Below the pieces are notes generated by a model that did not search any database, was not told the DNA's origin, and worked only from the letters and a program-made list of their open reading frames with translations. Shown piece after piece: positions 45,549 through 64,000 of a stretch of DNA of 64,000 bases. Within the stretch, counting starts at the first letter, position 1, and the number at the start of each line of letters is the position of its first letter. The DNA lies in contig OZ020253.1 of the NCBI GenBank assembly GCA_963971285.1, positions 4,154,001 to 4,218,000 of the forward strand, given 5' to 3'. The translations under genes were made by a program, and so were the position numbers. The stretch comes from Astropecten irregularis (lineage: Eukaryota > Echinodermata > Asteroidea > Paxillosida > Astropectinidae).

Positions 45549-45959
45549 TTAAAGGTAGTATCATACATTGGTTTTTGTCAAAGAAATACAGATTCATGGG
45601 CATAAATATCATATCAAGGATGATACATTAAAAGTCATCTGTGAAAATGTCAGTCCCATACGGTGCCCACTTTTTGAGAAAACAGTGGAAAACGGCCACA
45701 GTTTTTCTTAAGACTTTTCTCTTTTATTTTTAATCTTTTAAAAGATCAAAGATCTTTTTTAAAAGATCAAAGATCTTTTAAAAGATCAAAAAGATTTTCG
45801 GTCGTTGTTTTACTAATTTCTGGATAAATACACCATTTCGGGTGGAAGAATTTTAACGGTATAGTCTCTACCAGCACCATCTTCATACCCTGTAAGTTAT
45901 ACGTTAATCTGTGAACATTTCTGTTTTGGTGTCTTACTAAAGTATGATACTACCTTTAA
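45549..45959 (-). mobile_element. M1 MITE with expanded palindrome
   Basis: Complete reverse copy in which the GATCTTTTAAAAGATC centre is repeated about three times (45735-45793). Confidence 0.8.
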
Positions 45960-45961
45960 TA

Positions 45962-46245
45962 GAGGTAATTTGGTGTTTTTTGCAGATTCATGGGCCAAAC
46001 ATATCAAGAAAGATACAGTAACAGTCATCTGTGAAATATCCAGTCCCATATTATGGTGCCCCTTACGCTCACGGTATTTTCAAATAATATTCACAGGCGT
46101 TTTGATCTTCTTAGATCAAACTTTTCGGTCTATAGTTACTAATGTTTGGATAAATACATCATTTCAGACGGAAATAACTTTTTCATGTATGTTTCTACCA
46201 TCAGTACCACCATCTCTATACCCTGCATGTGAGTTATAGGTTAAT
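45962..46245 (-). mobile_element. M1 MITE, truncated
   Basis: Starts two bases after the previous copy and ends at TTAATCT, where a LINE tail begins. Confidence 0.6.
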
Positions 46246-46795
46246 CTAATTAGAATTAGAATTAGAGATTTTATTGTCTGCATAATAATACAATACAGAA
46301 ATTTTGTTTCCATTGGCACATTTAAAATATATATATATATAAATACGTTCAAATATGAAAAACATTCCACAAAAATAAAAAAATTAAAATTACAAAAATT
46401 ACACACTTCAAAAGACGAAATATTCAAAGTATTAAAATCCACAAGAGCGAGCAACAAACACACAAATAATTACCCTATTTACGAACAACAAGAGTGTTGA
46501 ATAAATGAATGGAGTTGGGAACAAAGGATTGCCTATAACGAGTAAGGTTTGTACGAGGAACACAAAGTCTAAAACCAGATCTATTAAAAACAAAACAGTC
46601 AAACAGAGGATGAGTTGGGTCAGACAGAATAAAATGTACTTTAGATATTGCTCGCTCCAGGAAAATTTGGTCATATGTTGGCAGGGCGAGACCTACAGAG
46701 CGCTGGGCCATTTTACAAATGCGCTCAAACCTGTCCCTATTTTTCTGTGAAAGTGAACCATACATACTAACTATGTTTGTTACTTTAAGCATACA
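46246..46795 (-). mobile_element. CR1/L2-like retrotransposon 3' end
   Basis: The minus strand encodes FERICKMAQRSVGLALPTYD, then ILSDPTHPLFDCFVFNRSG and FVPNSIHLFNTL, a typical reverse-transcriptase C-terminus. The 3' tail is an ATTCTA microsatellite at 46246-46268. Confidence 0.85.
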
Positions 46796-47518
46796 TGTAG
46801 TTACCGTGATCCTTTATTACTTTTCCGAGGTAATAATTTTCCATCACTGATAAATATACAATACAACGCATGACATGCGACCACGAACAACGCGATGGTT
46901 TGATAAGTAACACGACATTGAATTTGCCCATTAGTAACAATCATTGCGGACAATAGACAATCATCCTTCTTTGAAGTATTGATTATAGAACAAAACGCAT
47001 GCCATTAATAGTCGGCGTGCCCACCCACGATCTTTACAAGCATTCAATATAAACACAACGGGTGCATTTCTGATATTCTCCTCCCTACTTTTCCAGCTAA
47101 GGGAACGTGGCACTTAAATCGAGACCTCCGTTGGCATCAAACACGCTCGATCAGAGATGATCACTTATACCGACGAAGCAAGCTGTTGATGTTTCAGCGG
47201 CTAAGGCTGTAAATACAACGGGTACTTTTGGACCTTTTTACGGTAGCTTCGAACTCTCCTCACTCAGTGACGGTGTATAGCGAATGCTTGAACAACGATT
47301 TAAGTGCGAAGAGATTGATGAATGATAGTCAAATAATTATTTCGTGGACTCTGATATTAAATTACATCAAGAACTGTAAAATAAGTGCATAGGCCTACCC
47401 AGAGAAAGTTATCATCTGTAGGCCTACCGTTGGCGCCCGTTAATTTTGATCGGCAAAATCGCCAAAATACAAACTCTGATATAAGGAAAGATTACCGTGT
47501 CAAAACTCGAACAGAAAA
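46796..47518. other. Upstream flank of the lectin gene
   Basis: No repeat ends or coding signal; probably holds the lectin promoter. Confidence 0.35.
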
Positions 47519-47992
47519 ATGAAACCAGTTTTGATTTTGATCGTATCTCTCTTGTTTACGAGTGTTCAGGCCGGGCCGTGCAAGCCAGGGCAGACACAGT
47601 TCGGTGATTCTTGCTACGCATTATTACTGAATGGACCGATGACATGGTTTGATGGTAATGAAACCTGCTCTGATATGGGCGGTGGCTTGGTGGTTCCTGA
47701 CTCCCCTAATGAACGTGAGTTCATCTGGAAGATGTTCAATGCTACGGTGCAAGGGTACAGTCTTTGGACCGGCTGTAATGATATAGAGGATGAAGGCTTG
47801 TATGTTGCAGCGGGTAAGGGAGACACCATGTGCAGTTACCTACCCTGGGTACCGGGGGAGCCAGTTTTGGATCAACAGCAAGAGGCTGATTGCTTGATGA
47901 TGTGGAGCATGCATGAAGGTCTTCTGAATGATGTACCGTGTGGCCAACTTCACTATACGTCATGTGCGAATCTACAGCCATCCCATCCATGA
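47519..47992 (+). CDS. Secreted C-type lectin domain protein, intronless
   Basis: A 157-residue frame. Residues 1-18 are a signal peptide (MKPVLILIVSLLFTSVQA). A C-type lectin fold follows: CKPGQTQFGDSCY, WFDGNETCSDMGGGLVVP, then a WTGCND strand, and LPWVPGEPV with CGQLHYTSC holding the last disulfide cysteine (residue 149). The calcium/sugar motif reads EPV rather than EPN or QPD, and the WND motif reads LND, so sugar binding may be altered. Two N-glycosylation sites, NET and NAT, are visible. The frame ends soon after the last cysteine, while a different frame continues with a cysteine-rich domain (next entry). A GATATAAGG lies about 40 bases before the start. Echinoderms and other marine invertebrates have many such secreted lectins in coelomic immunity, which is only an analogy here. 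Confidence 0.8.
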   Translation: MKPVLILIVSLLFTSVQAGPCKPGQTQFGDSCYALLLNGPMTWFDGNETCSDMGGGLVVPDSPNEREFIWKMFNATVQGYSLWTGCNDIEDEGLYVAAGKGDTMCSYLPWVPGEPVLDQQQEADCLMMWSMHEGLLNDVPCGQLHYTSCANLQPSHP

Positions 47993-48216
47993 GCTGCCTG
48001 CTGGAGTCCAGTACCGATGACCACTTCACCGCCACTTGCCTGACCAGTCACTTCATCAAAGATTTCACCGCCAAGAGTGAATCTGCATGGGGTTTGTGCC
48101 GTGATGAGCCTCGATGCCGTGCTATCAGTATCCGTCAAGGCAGTCGTGGAAAAGTCATCTGTACTCCGAACACGGCTAACGCAATGGATCATGCCTGCCA
48201 ATACTTCTATGATTAA
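47955..48216 (+). pseudogene. Cysteine-rich extension of the lectin, out of frame
   Basis: Shifting frame just before the last lectin cysteine gives HYVMCE, the usual lectin-domain ending, and the frame then runs about 85 more residues to TAA at 48214. It has evenly spread cysteines (SMSCLLESS, TATCLTSHF, WGLCRDEPRCRAISI, VICTPNTAN, HACQYFYD), resembling a PAN/apple module. The simplest reading is a two-domain lectin with a 1- or 2-base indel near 47955-47965 (assembly error, null allele or pseudogene). Confidence 0.55.
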
Positions 48217-48441
48217 GTTACATAACTCGACAGATTTCAACAACAAGAAAAATATCACTTCGCCGACACACTAACAGTAAAAAAAAGCTAGCTATAGCTT
48301 TGATGCGTTCAGACGCAAACTATATCAAGAACATTAGAATCTGTGTTCTCAAAACAATTACTTCATTCTGATACAACTTGAGCACATTTTGTCGAACATG
48401 ATAAGAAGTGTTGACAAGAAAACACGATTGAAGCGCCTATA

Positions 48442-48829
48442 CAGGGTGTCCCCAAAACCGCAACACTTTGTGTCGAGAACTATATAGTATAATTATGAAA
48501 ATTAAACTGTTCACCACTTTAAGATTATGTGATACAACCATGTCTTAATTGGCTATATTGGACAGAAATTTAGGGGGAAAACAAGACTGAATTTTCATCT
48601 GTCTTTCAATACAAATAATGTGTGCATTGACCACTTATTCTGGAAAATTGCAAATTTGTTTTTAAAGAGTAATCTTTCAATTGGTCATAATTATTTTCGC
48701 CAATTTAATTCAGCCTGATTTTGCTTAAATTCTATAGCCAAGACATGGTTAAGGTTGTATCATAATAGCTGAATCTTGAAGTGATAAACAGTTTCCAACA
48801 CAGTGTTGCGTTTTTTTCTGGGACACCCT
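48442..48829. mobile_element. TA-flanked fold-back MITE
   Basis: Ends CAGGGTGTCCC and GGGACACCCT with TA on both sides; arms of about 110 bp, including CCGCAACACT and AGTGTTGCG, are complementary. Tc1/mariner-type. Confidence 0.8.
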
Positions 48830-49111
48830 TACAGTGTGTGGACTGCATTAAGGAACGGGCAAGACATTGGAAAGATTCCGAGACTGAACAATTATTCACG
48901 GAACCCAGGGACTGCTATTATGGTGAACCCTGTACTCAATATTGACTCAAACGATTTGCTAGGAAATGGACAGTTTATTTACCCGATGAAACGACTCTTT
49001 TGATCATGCGCTAAAATTGTAGACAATTAAACATGTTATTTGTGTTAATCAAAATGTCAAAACACAAGCGTTTGTCAAATGTATGGTGATAATGTATTTT
49101 TATGTATTATA

Positions 49112-50059
49112 GGTTTTCCCGCAAATTTTAAAACTTTTTTCATTCAATTTCCTAAGAAATTCATTTTAATTTCTTCCCAAGAAGACTGGAATGTGAAAAT
49201 AATACATTCAATTTAGTCATTGGTCATTCGAATTGATCAATGGTCAATCGGTTTCGTAAGTTTTCATTCGTTTTCGTCATATGTCGGTGGAATTCGTCTC
49301 ACTTTATAATCATCTACATAATGAATGATCAAATTCGTCTTTGATTGAGCGATTTCAAGAATTGAAATGACAATATTCATTGAGAAATAAATGAAACTAT
49401 TTTCCGATTGGAATAAATCCCTTCGAAGCGTTTTATTCATTCATTGGAATGTGTAAACGGGTTTTCACTATTTTCTCGTGACCCAGATGGCTGATTGACC
49501 TCAAACTTCTACAGGTTTGTCAGTTAAGATATATGATGGATTACATAATGTGCTTTCACTGTTAGCAACGGTTTTGTCGCAAAAACCAGTTTTGTACCAT
49601 CCCTTTCAATAGGCTAACATTATTCGAATAATAATAAAGCACATGCATCATAGGCCTACATGGTAAATTCTCATTTCGGGTATGCGTCAGACAAAAATAT
49701 CCCTCCGTTACTAAAAAGGTAAGTTATGTTTACAGTGAAAATGAAAAGATGAAATGTAAAAAAAATCAAGGACGGCATATAATCATGTGACGAATTTTAA
49801 TGGAATTGATACGAATTTAATTGCAAAATGACGACATTGCTTCGTCTATTGTTCGTTTGGCAACTGCGGTCGACGAAATTAAAATGCCTTTGATCAAAAT
49901 GTATGGCAAATATATCAAATTGGTTGGTCAAAGTGTCAAATGGGCGACCAAAGACGAAATTAAACATGGGATATGCAAGGTAATGAATCTCCGAGACGAA
50001 ATTGAAGATAATCGCTTTGGAAATTGAATGAAACAATTTTTAAAATGTGCAGGAAAACC
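49112..50059. mobile_element. TA-flanked element with internal word repeats
   Basis: Ends GGTTTTCCCGCAAATTTTAA and TTTAAAATGTGCAGGAAAAC are inverted and flanked by TA. The interior repeats GACGAAATT and AATTCATT words; a fragment of the element seen at 43851 is nested at 49430-49617. Confidence 0.7.
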
Positions 50060-50089
50060 TATATTCATATGTTTTATAATATTATTTAA

Positions 50090-50235
50090 TCGATTGATGA
50101 ATGAAATGATTATATAACTGTATTGATTGATCGGACAATTAATTTATTGGTTGGAAGTTTGGTTGATTGATTGACTGAAAAATTGATCAGACGATCGATT
50201 TATTAATTGATTGATCGATCGATTTATTCGATCGG
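50090..50235 (+). repeat. ATTGATCG-type simple repeat
   Basis: Degenerate GATTGATTGA and GATCGATTTATT repeats. Confidence 0.7.
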
Positions 50236-51040
50236 CTCATTTTAATTTAAAAATGTATATTTTTTGCACGGAAATTTTGTGTAAAATACACATGGTTCCT
50301 GAAGGGAACAATGTTCTTTTTCACATGAAAACTGCTTTTCACTTTGTCCCAAATAGCAAAGAAGATGGAAATGAAGAATTCTAGTTATTTTCATAATGTT
50401 GCAGATAACTAGAATTTCCCATAATTATAAAACATATACATTATTTAAATAATAGTAAAATTATCAATGTCTGTGTAGAATAGCTTTATTTACTTATTTC
50501 GAATTCAAAACATTGAAGTTATCAGCGTACACTAAATAATTAGAATCATACAATTTTGATGATATTTCTCAAATGTTACCAGCTATCAAATGCACACGGA
50601 CAAGCTGTTTTCATTATCATTGTACTAATTAAATAAGTTCAATATAACCCATAATTATTACTAAATATCACTTCAGCAATTTTACATTCGGCACAAATTG
50701 CACTATAGGCCTATATTTAAAATATTTCATGAATTCTTGTTTTAATATAGCTGCAATGAAAAGTATCAAAGAACTTGGATCTAATACCACTGCACATCAA
50801 TCATAGGACAAAGAGCATTGTTGTAATTATCATAAAAATAAGTAAAATATTATAATTGTTAATAAATAAACCAAAAAAATTAAAATAAAATGTAGTTTGG
50901 TGTTTAGCTTGAAATCAAATCGCACATTTGAATTCTTTTATTTATTGTTCGTGTTGTGGTAGCCCGAGAATATGAAGTTTTTTAAAAGAGAATTATCTGG
51001 ACTAGCAAACAATTTGAAAAGAATAAAAATTCACGTTTGA
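50236..51040. other. Gene-free stretch
   Basis: Very AT-rich, with no coding signal or recognised repeat. Confidence 0.4.
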
Positions 51041-51319
51041 GTGGCAGGTGTCACGCAATACGATAATATTAATTACGCGTGGCGAGCGATGCGTGATAGA
51101 GGGCGCTATACTAGCCGAACAAAAGGCCACAAAAAAGACGGCGTCTTATCCCCAGACTTCCAAAGCGGAAAACACCGATCGATTGGGTTTAGTCTGGTGA
51201 AACGCACGGGAATTATTGTTTAATTTAGTTGTTTCCTCGCGAAAGTAAGTGGTGTGGGAATTTCACGCATTTTATTTGTTGCGGTTTCTTCTCAATTTCT
51301 TGTTCCTAGGGGGGTCAAG
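51041..51319 (+). promoter_or_regulatory. HDAC3 upstream region
   Basis: This short stretch before the start codon is free of recognised transposons and richer in CpG than its surroundings. It contains AGAGGGCGCTAT at 51098-51109, a partial match to the CTCF core. No TATA box is evident. The transcription start cannot be placed. Confidence 0.35.
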
Positions 51320-61532
<10,213 letters not shown>

Positions 61533-61835
61533 CATCATCATCACCATGGGAACAAACTCAACAGAAATCCGAGGGCAGTTTTGTAAAACTGCATAAAGAG
61601 ACACTAAAAAACCTACGAAATCAAGCAAATTATCTTGCTTGGCACAATTTGGTAAACACTTTTTGTGTTATCAGTTCCATGCCGAAATAATTCTCAAGAT
61701 TTTGTACACATCGTTAGAAGGCCAGAATCATCACCAAACAGGTGATGTTAAACAACCGCTGGTTACCGGCCAAAATTGTGTGCAGTGTACATTATCCATG
61801 ACTGGTACTCGGCTAATTTGAGCTCAGCTTTGAAA

Positions 61836-61841
61836 AATAAA
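61836..61841 (+). terminator. HDAC3: Poly(A) signal of HDAC3 (candidate)
   Basis: AATAAA about 300 bases past the stop; a further AATAAA lies near 61961. Which is used cannot be seen. Confidence 0.45.
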
Positions 61842-62510
61842 TAGCCATTTAAAGCAGTTTTTCATGCTTATAGCTTTGTACAAATTTGGCTCAACCCGGC
61901 TGGAATTTTTGCTCCGACCTTCCTCGATTGTAAAGTTCTTCCAAAAAATTGTATTTAAAAATAAATGCGAGGACGAACAAAGAGGGCGCTATTACTAGTA
62001 ATATGCATGATTTGTGGCTGTGAAAGCGTTGTGTACTAAATTATATTTCAATACTTTGTAATGAAAGAATAAGGATATTGTTTTGGCAGTAGATACCATG
62101 TGTAGTCGACCATTATGGCTTTGCTCTTAAGCCCCGCCCATGTGTGTGTTACATACTGCATGTGACTCAGTTTGATCGAGGATTTCGTGGTCACCTGATT
62201 AAATGGCGTCCTCCAATTGGTCAATGCATAGTTTGATTGACAGTCTGGAAGGGTCCATTGTTTTGGGGGGTGAAAAGTTCACCAACGGCTATTCGCAGAA
62301 TCATAAGAGCTCCACAAATTTACTTCTGTCCACCCTAAAAACCTTGTTTTGCACCAGGGAAAGAAATTATTTATGTCCTATTTCTCAGGTTGCAGTATTG
62401 CTAATGCTGCGCATATCTTAAATGATCCTTGGGATATAGGGGTATGCAAGTGGTTTCATGGTTTCTGACTGCCTAACGCACAAAGATAATTGAGTACGGT
62501 ATTAGGGACG
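61842..62510. other. Gene-free stretch after HDAC3
   Basis: HDAC3 3' flank; AGAGGGCGCTATTACTAG at 61979-61996 resembles the element before HDAC3 exon 1. No coding signal. Confidence 0.4.
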
Positions 62511-62514
62511 CCAC

Positions 62515-62655
62515 CAATATAGGGCTGGATAGCTCAGTTGGTAAGAGCGCCGGTGGTCACAGATTCGAATCCCGCTCCAGAAATGTTTTCTTTGTTCACT
62601 TTTCAATGACTTAAAATTAATCCAGTCAGTTTCTCTTGTGGTTATTTGATGATTT
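62515..62655 (+). mobile_element. tRNA-derived SINE S1
   Basis: Clean copy: GGGCTGGATAGCTCAGTTGG (box A), GATTCGAATCCCGC (box B), tail CAGTCAGTTTCTCTTGTGG. Confidence 0.8.
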
Positions 62656-63002
62656 CCTATTTATGTTTGAAATGTGGTTTGCACTTGTATTCCAAGACCA
62701 AATTTCATGGATTTTAATGCGAGGATTCCCGCTTAGCATGGAAACAACTCTTCGCTTACCTTTAAGCTTCACATCTTGGATCTTGGAGAACTTGAAGGAA
62801 CATGCTATCTGGTGCCCTGATAAAAAGTACATTTGTAATATCGCATGAAATATGGAAAACCAAAAACTTTTGGGTGTCATCTTCTACCTTCAGTATTTTC
62901 TTCTACACGATTTCTTATCATTGCATGGACTTCAAATACAGTTTCAAGAATGAGAATAAATAATAAACAAAAATGTTCTGAAAATGATATAAGCTCCATC
63001 TG

Positions 63003-63200
63003 AAATTGTTAATTTCTTAATTTTGATTAAAGTTCCAATTATCTCAAAATGAAATTGTCAATTTCTTAAATTTGATTGAAGTTCAAATTATCTCAAAATG
63101 AAATTGTCAATTTCTTAAATTTGATTGAAGTTAAAATTATCTCAAAATGAAATTGTCAATTTCTTAATTTTGATTGAAGTTCAAATTATCTACAAAATGC
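63003..63200 (+). repeat. Tandem repeat, about 50 bp, 4 copies
   Basis: Units AAATTGTCAATTTCTTAA followed by TTTGATTGAAGTTCAAATTA. Confidence 0.85.
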
Positions 63201-63289
63201 ATCCGCTTCAGTCAAATTTGTTAGTGGTTGGAAAAGTAGGAGCCCAGACAATCTGTTAAAATACAGAGGCTTAAAGTGACCATCCAAGT

Positions 63290-63540
63290 TTGTGAGATAA
63301 TCATCTCAGAAAGATGTCTTTCCCTGATTTTCTATCTCGGAAAGATGTCCTTTCGTGATATGTTAACTCTGAAAGACGTCTTTCTGCGATATCATGAACC
63401 GGAAGTTTCCATAGTCTACAGCAACGTGCGTGATTGAACGTCAGCGTATTTTGGGAGATATATCACGGAAAGATGTTTTTCTGAGATACGATATCGCAGA
63501 AAGACATCATTCCGAGATAAGATATCACAGAAGCTCTAAA
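63290..63540 (+). repeat. Degenerate AGAAAGATGTCTTTC repeats
   Basis: Six or so loosely spaced GAAAGATGTCTTT words in both orientations, often next to GATATC or GAGATA. Confidence 0.6.
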
Positions 63541-63810
63541 ACTTTTATTGTCACTTTAAGCTTCCGTAGTTAAAAAAGTTTTGTTTTTTAAATGACTGAA
63601 TTATTTTGAAATCAGATCCCTAAAATTTTCGGGGACATGTTTTGCTTTTAGAATGGCAAATAAATTATTTGTTGATTTTGTTTTGGTGAAGAAACTTGCC
63701 AAGATTTTGTTGAAATGTAAATAAGCAACCTTGGGCATTTACATAATTTGTTTACAGTACGGTTAATACACTAAACATGAAAACTGGTGATGTCCATAAG
63801 TTGTGAGCAA

Positions 63811-64000
63811 TTAAAGGTAGTATCATACTTTGGTAGGAAACCAAAACAGAAATGTTCATAGATTTACCTGTAACTCACTGGGTATGAAGATGGTGCTGGT
63901 AGAAACATACCGTTAAACTTTTTCCGTCTGAAATGCTGTTATTTATCTAGAAATTAGTAAAAGCAAGAACTGAAAATATTTTTGATCTTTAAAAGATCAA
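63811..64000 (+). mobile_element. M1 MITE, cut by window end
   Basis: Starts TTAAAGGTAGTATCATACTT; the window ends within the GATCTTTAAAAGATC centre. Confidence 0.8.

Noticed and set aside
46505-46750. 81-codon plus-strand frame
   Set aside because: Antisense shadow of the reverse-transcriptase tail on the minus strand.
47614-48258. Minus-strand frames under the lectin
   Set aside because: Shadows of the lectin and its extension; no domain features.
62515-62600. True tRNA genes at SINE heads
   Set aside because: Boxes A and B are present but no full cloverleaf or acceptor-stem pairing is evident, and the same heads recur with SINE tails.

Overview
The window is a 64-kb piece of an AT-rich animal nuclear genome. 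Every gene I could reconstruct has GT-AG introns, the intervening DNA is packed with tRNA-derived SINEs, non-LTR retrotransposon tails and several families of short inverted-repeat transposons (MITEs), and the best recognised protein is a metazoan class I histone deacetylase. A marine invertebrate deuterostome, probably an echinoderm, is my guess from general sequence style (frequent TAGGCCTA and TACATGTA words, SINE type); this is an inference, not proven.

Two multi-exon genes were rebuilt exon by exon with all phases closing. On the minus strand, 43666 to 27989, 14 exons encode a 700-residue protein that combines a GNAT-type acetyltransferase domain, a coiled-coil/acidic linker and a C-terminal PARP-like ADP-ribosyltransferase fold. 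On the plus strand, 51320 to 61532, 11 exons encode a complete 431-residue HDAC3 with all catalytic and inositol-phosphate-contact residues in place. Between them, at 47519, lies a secreted C-type lectin gene without introns that appears to be frame-shifted just before a cysteine-rich second domain.

The left 28 kb has no confidently recognised gene. It is dominated by MITEs; the main family (here M1, with its relative M2) sits at TTAA sites, has about 20 copies, and carries a central palindrome. A few open segments with good splice signals on the minus strand (15.7-15.9, 22.5, 25.0-25.1 kb, weaker ones at 17.5, 10.9, 7.1 and 1.9 kb) may be exons of one or more unrecognised or decaying genes.

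The introns of the two main genes hold striking arrays: a roughly 109-bp satellite of about 27 units derived from a SINE head and carrying a tRNA A-box in every unit (33.65-36.56 kb), a 68-bp array (54.94-56.10 kb), and a 17-bp array rich in TGACCT (60.33-61.31 kb). One MITE end forms the 5' splice site of intron 2 of the GNAT-PARP gene. The GNAT-PARP protein, the exapted splice site and the SINE-to-satellite conversion are the points most worth following up.
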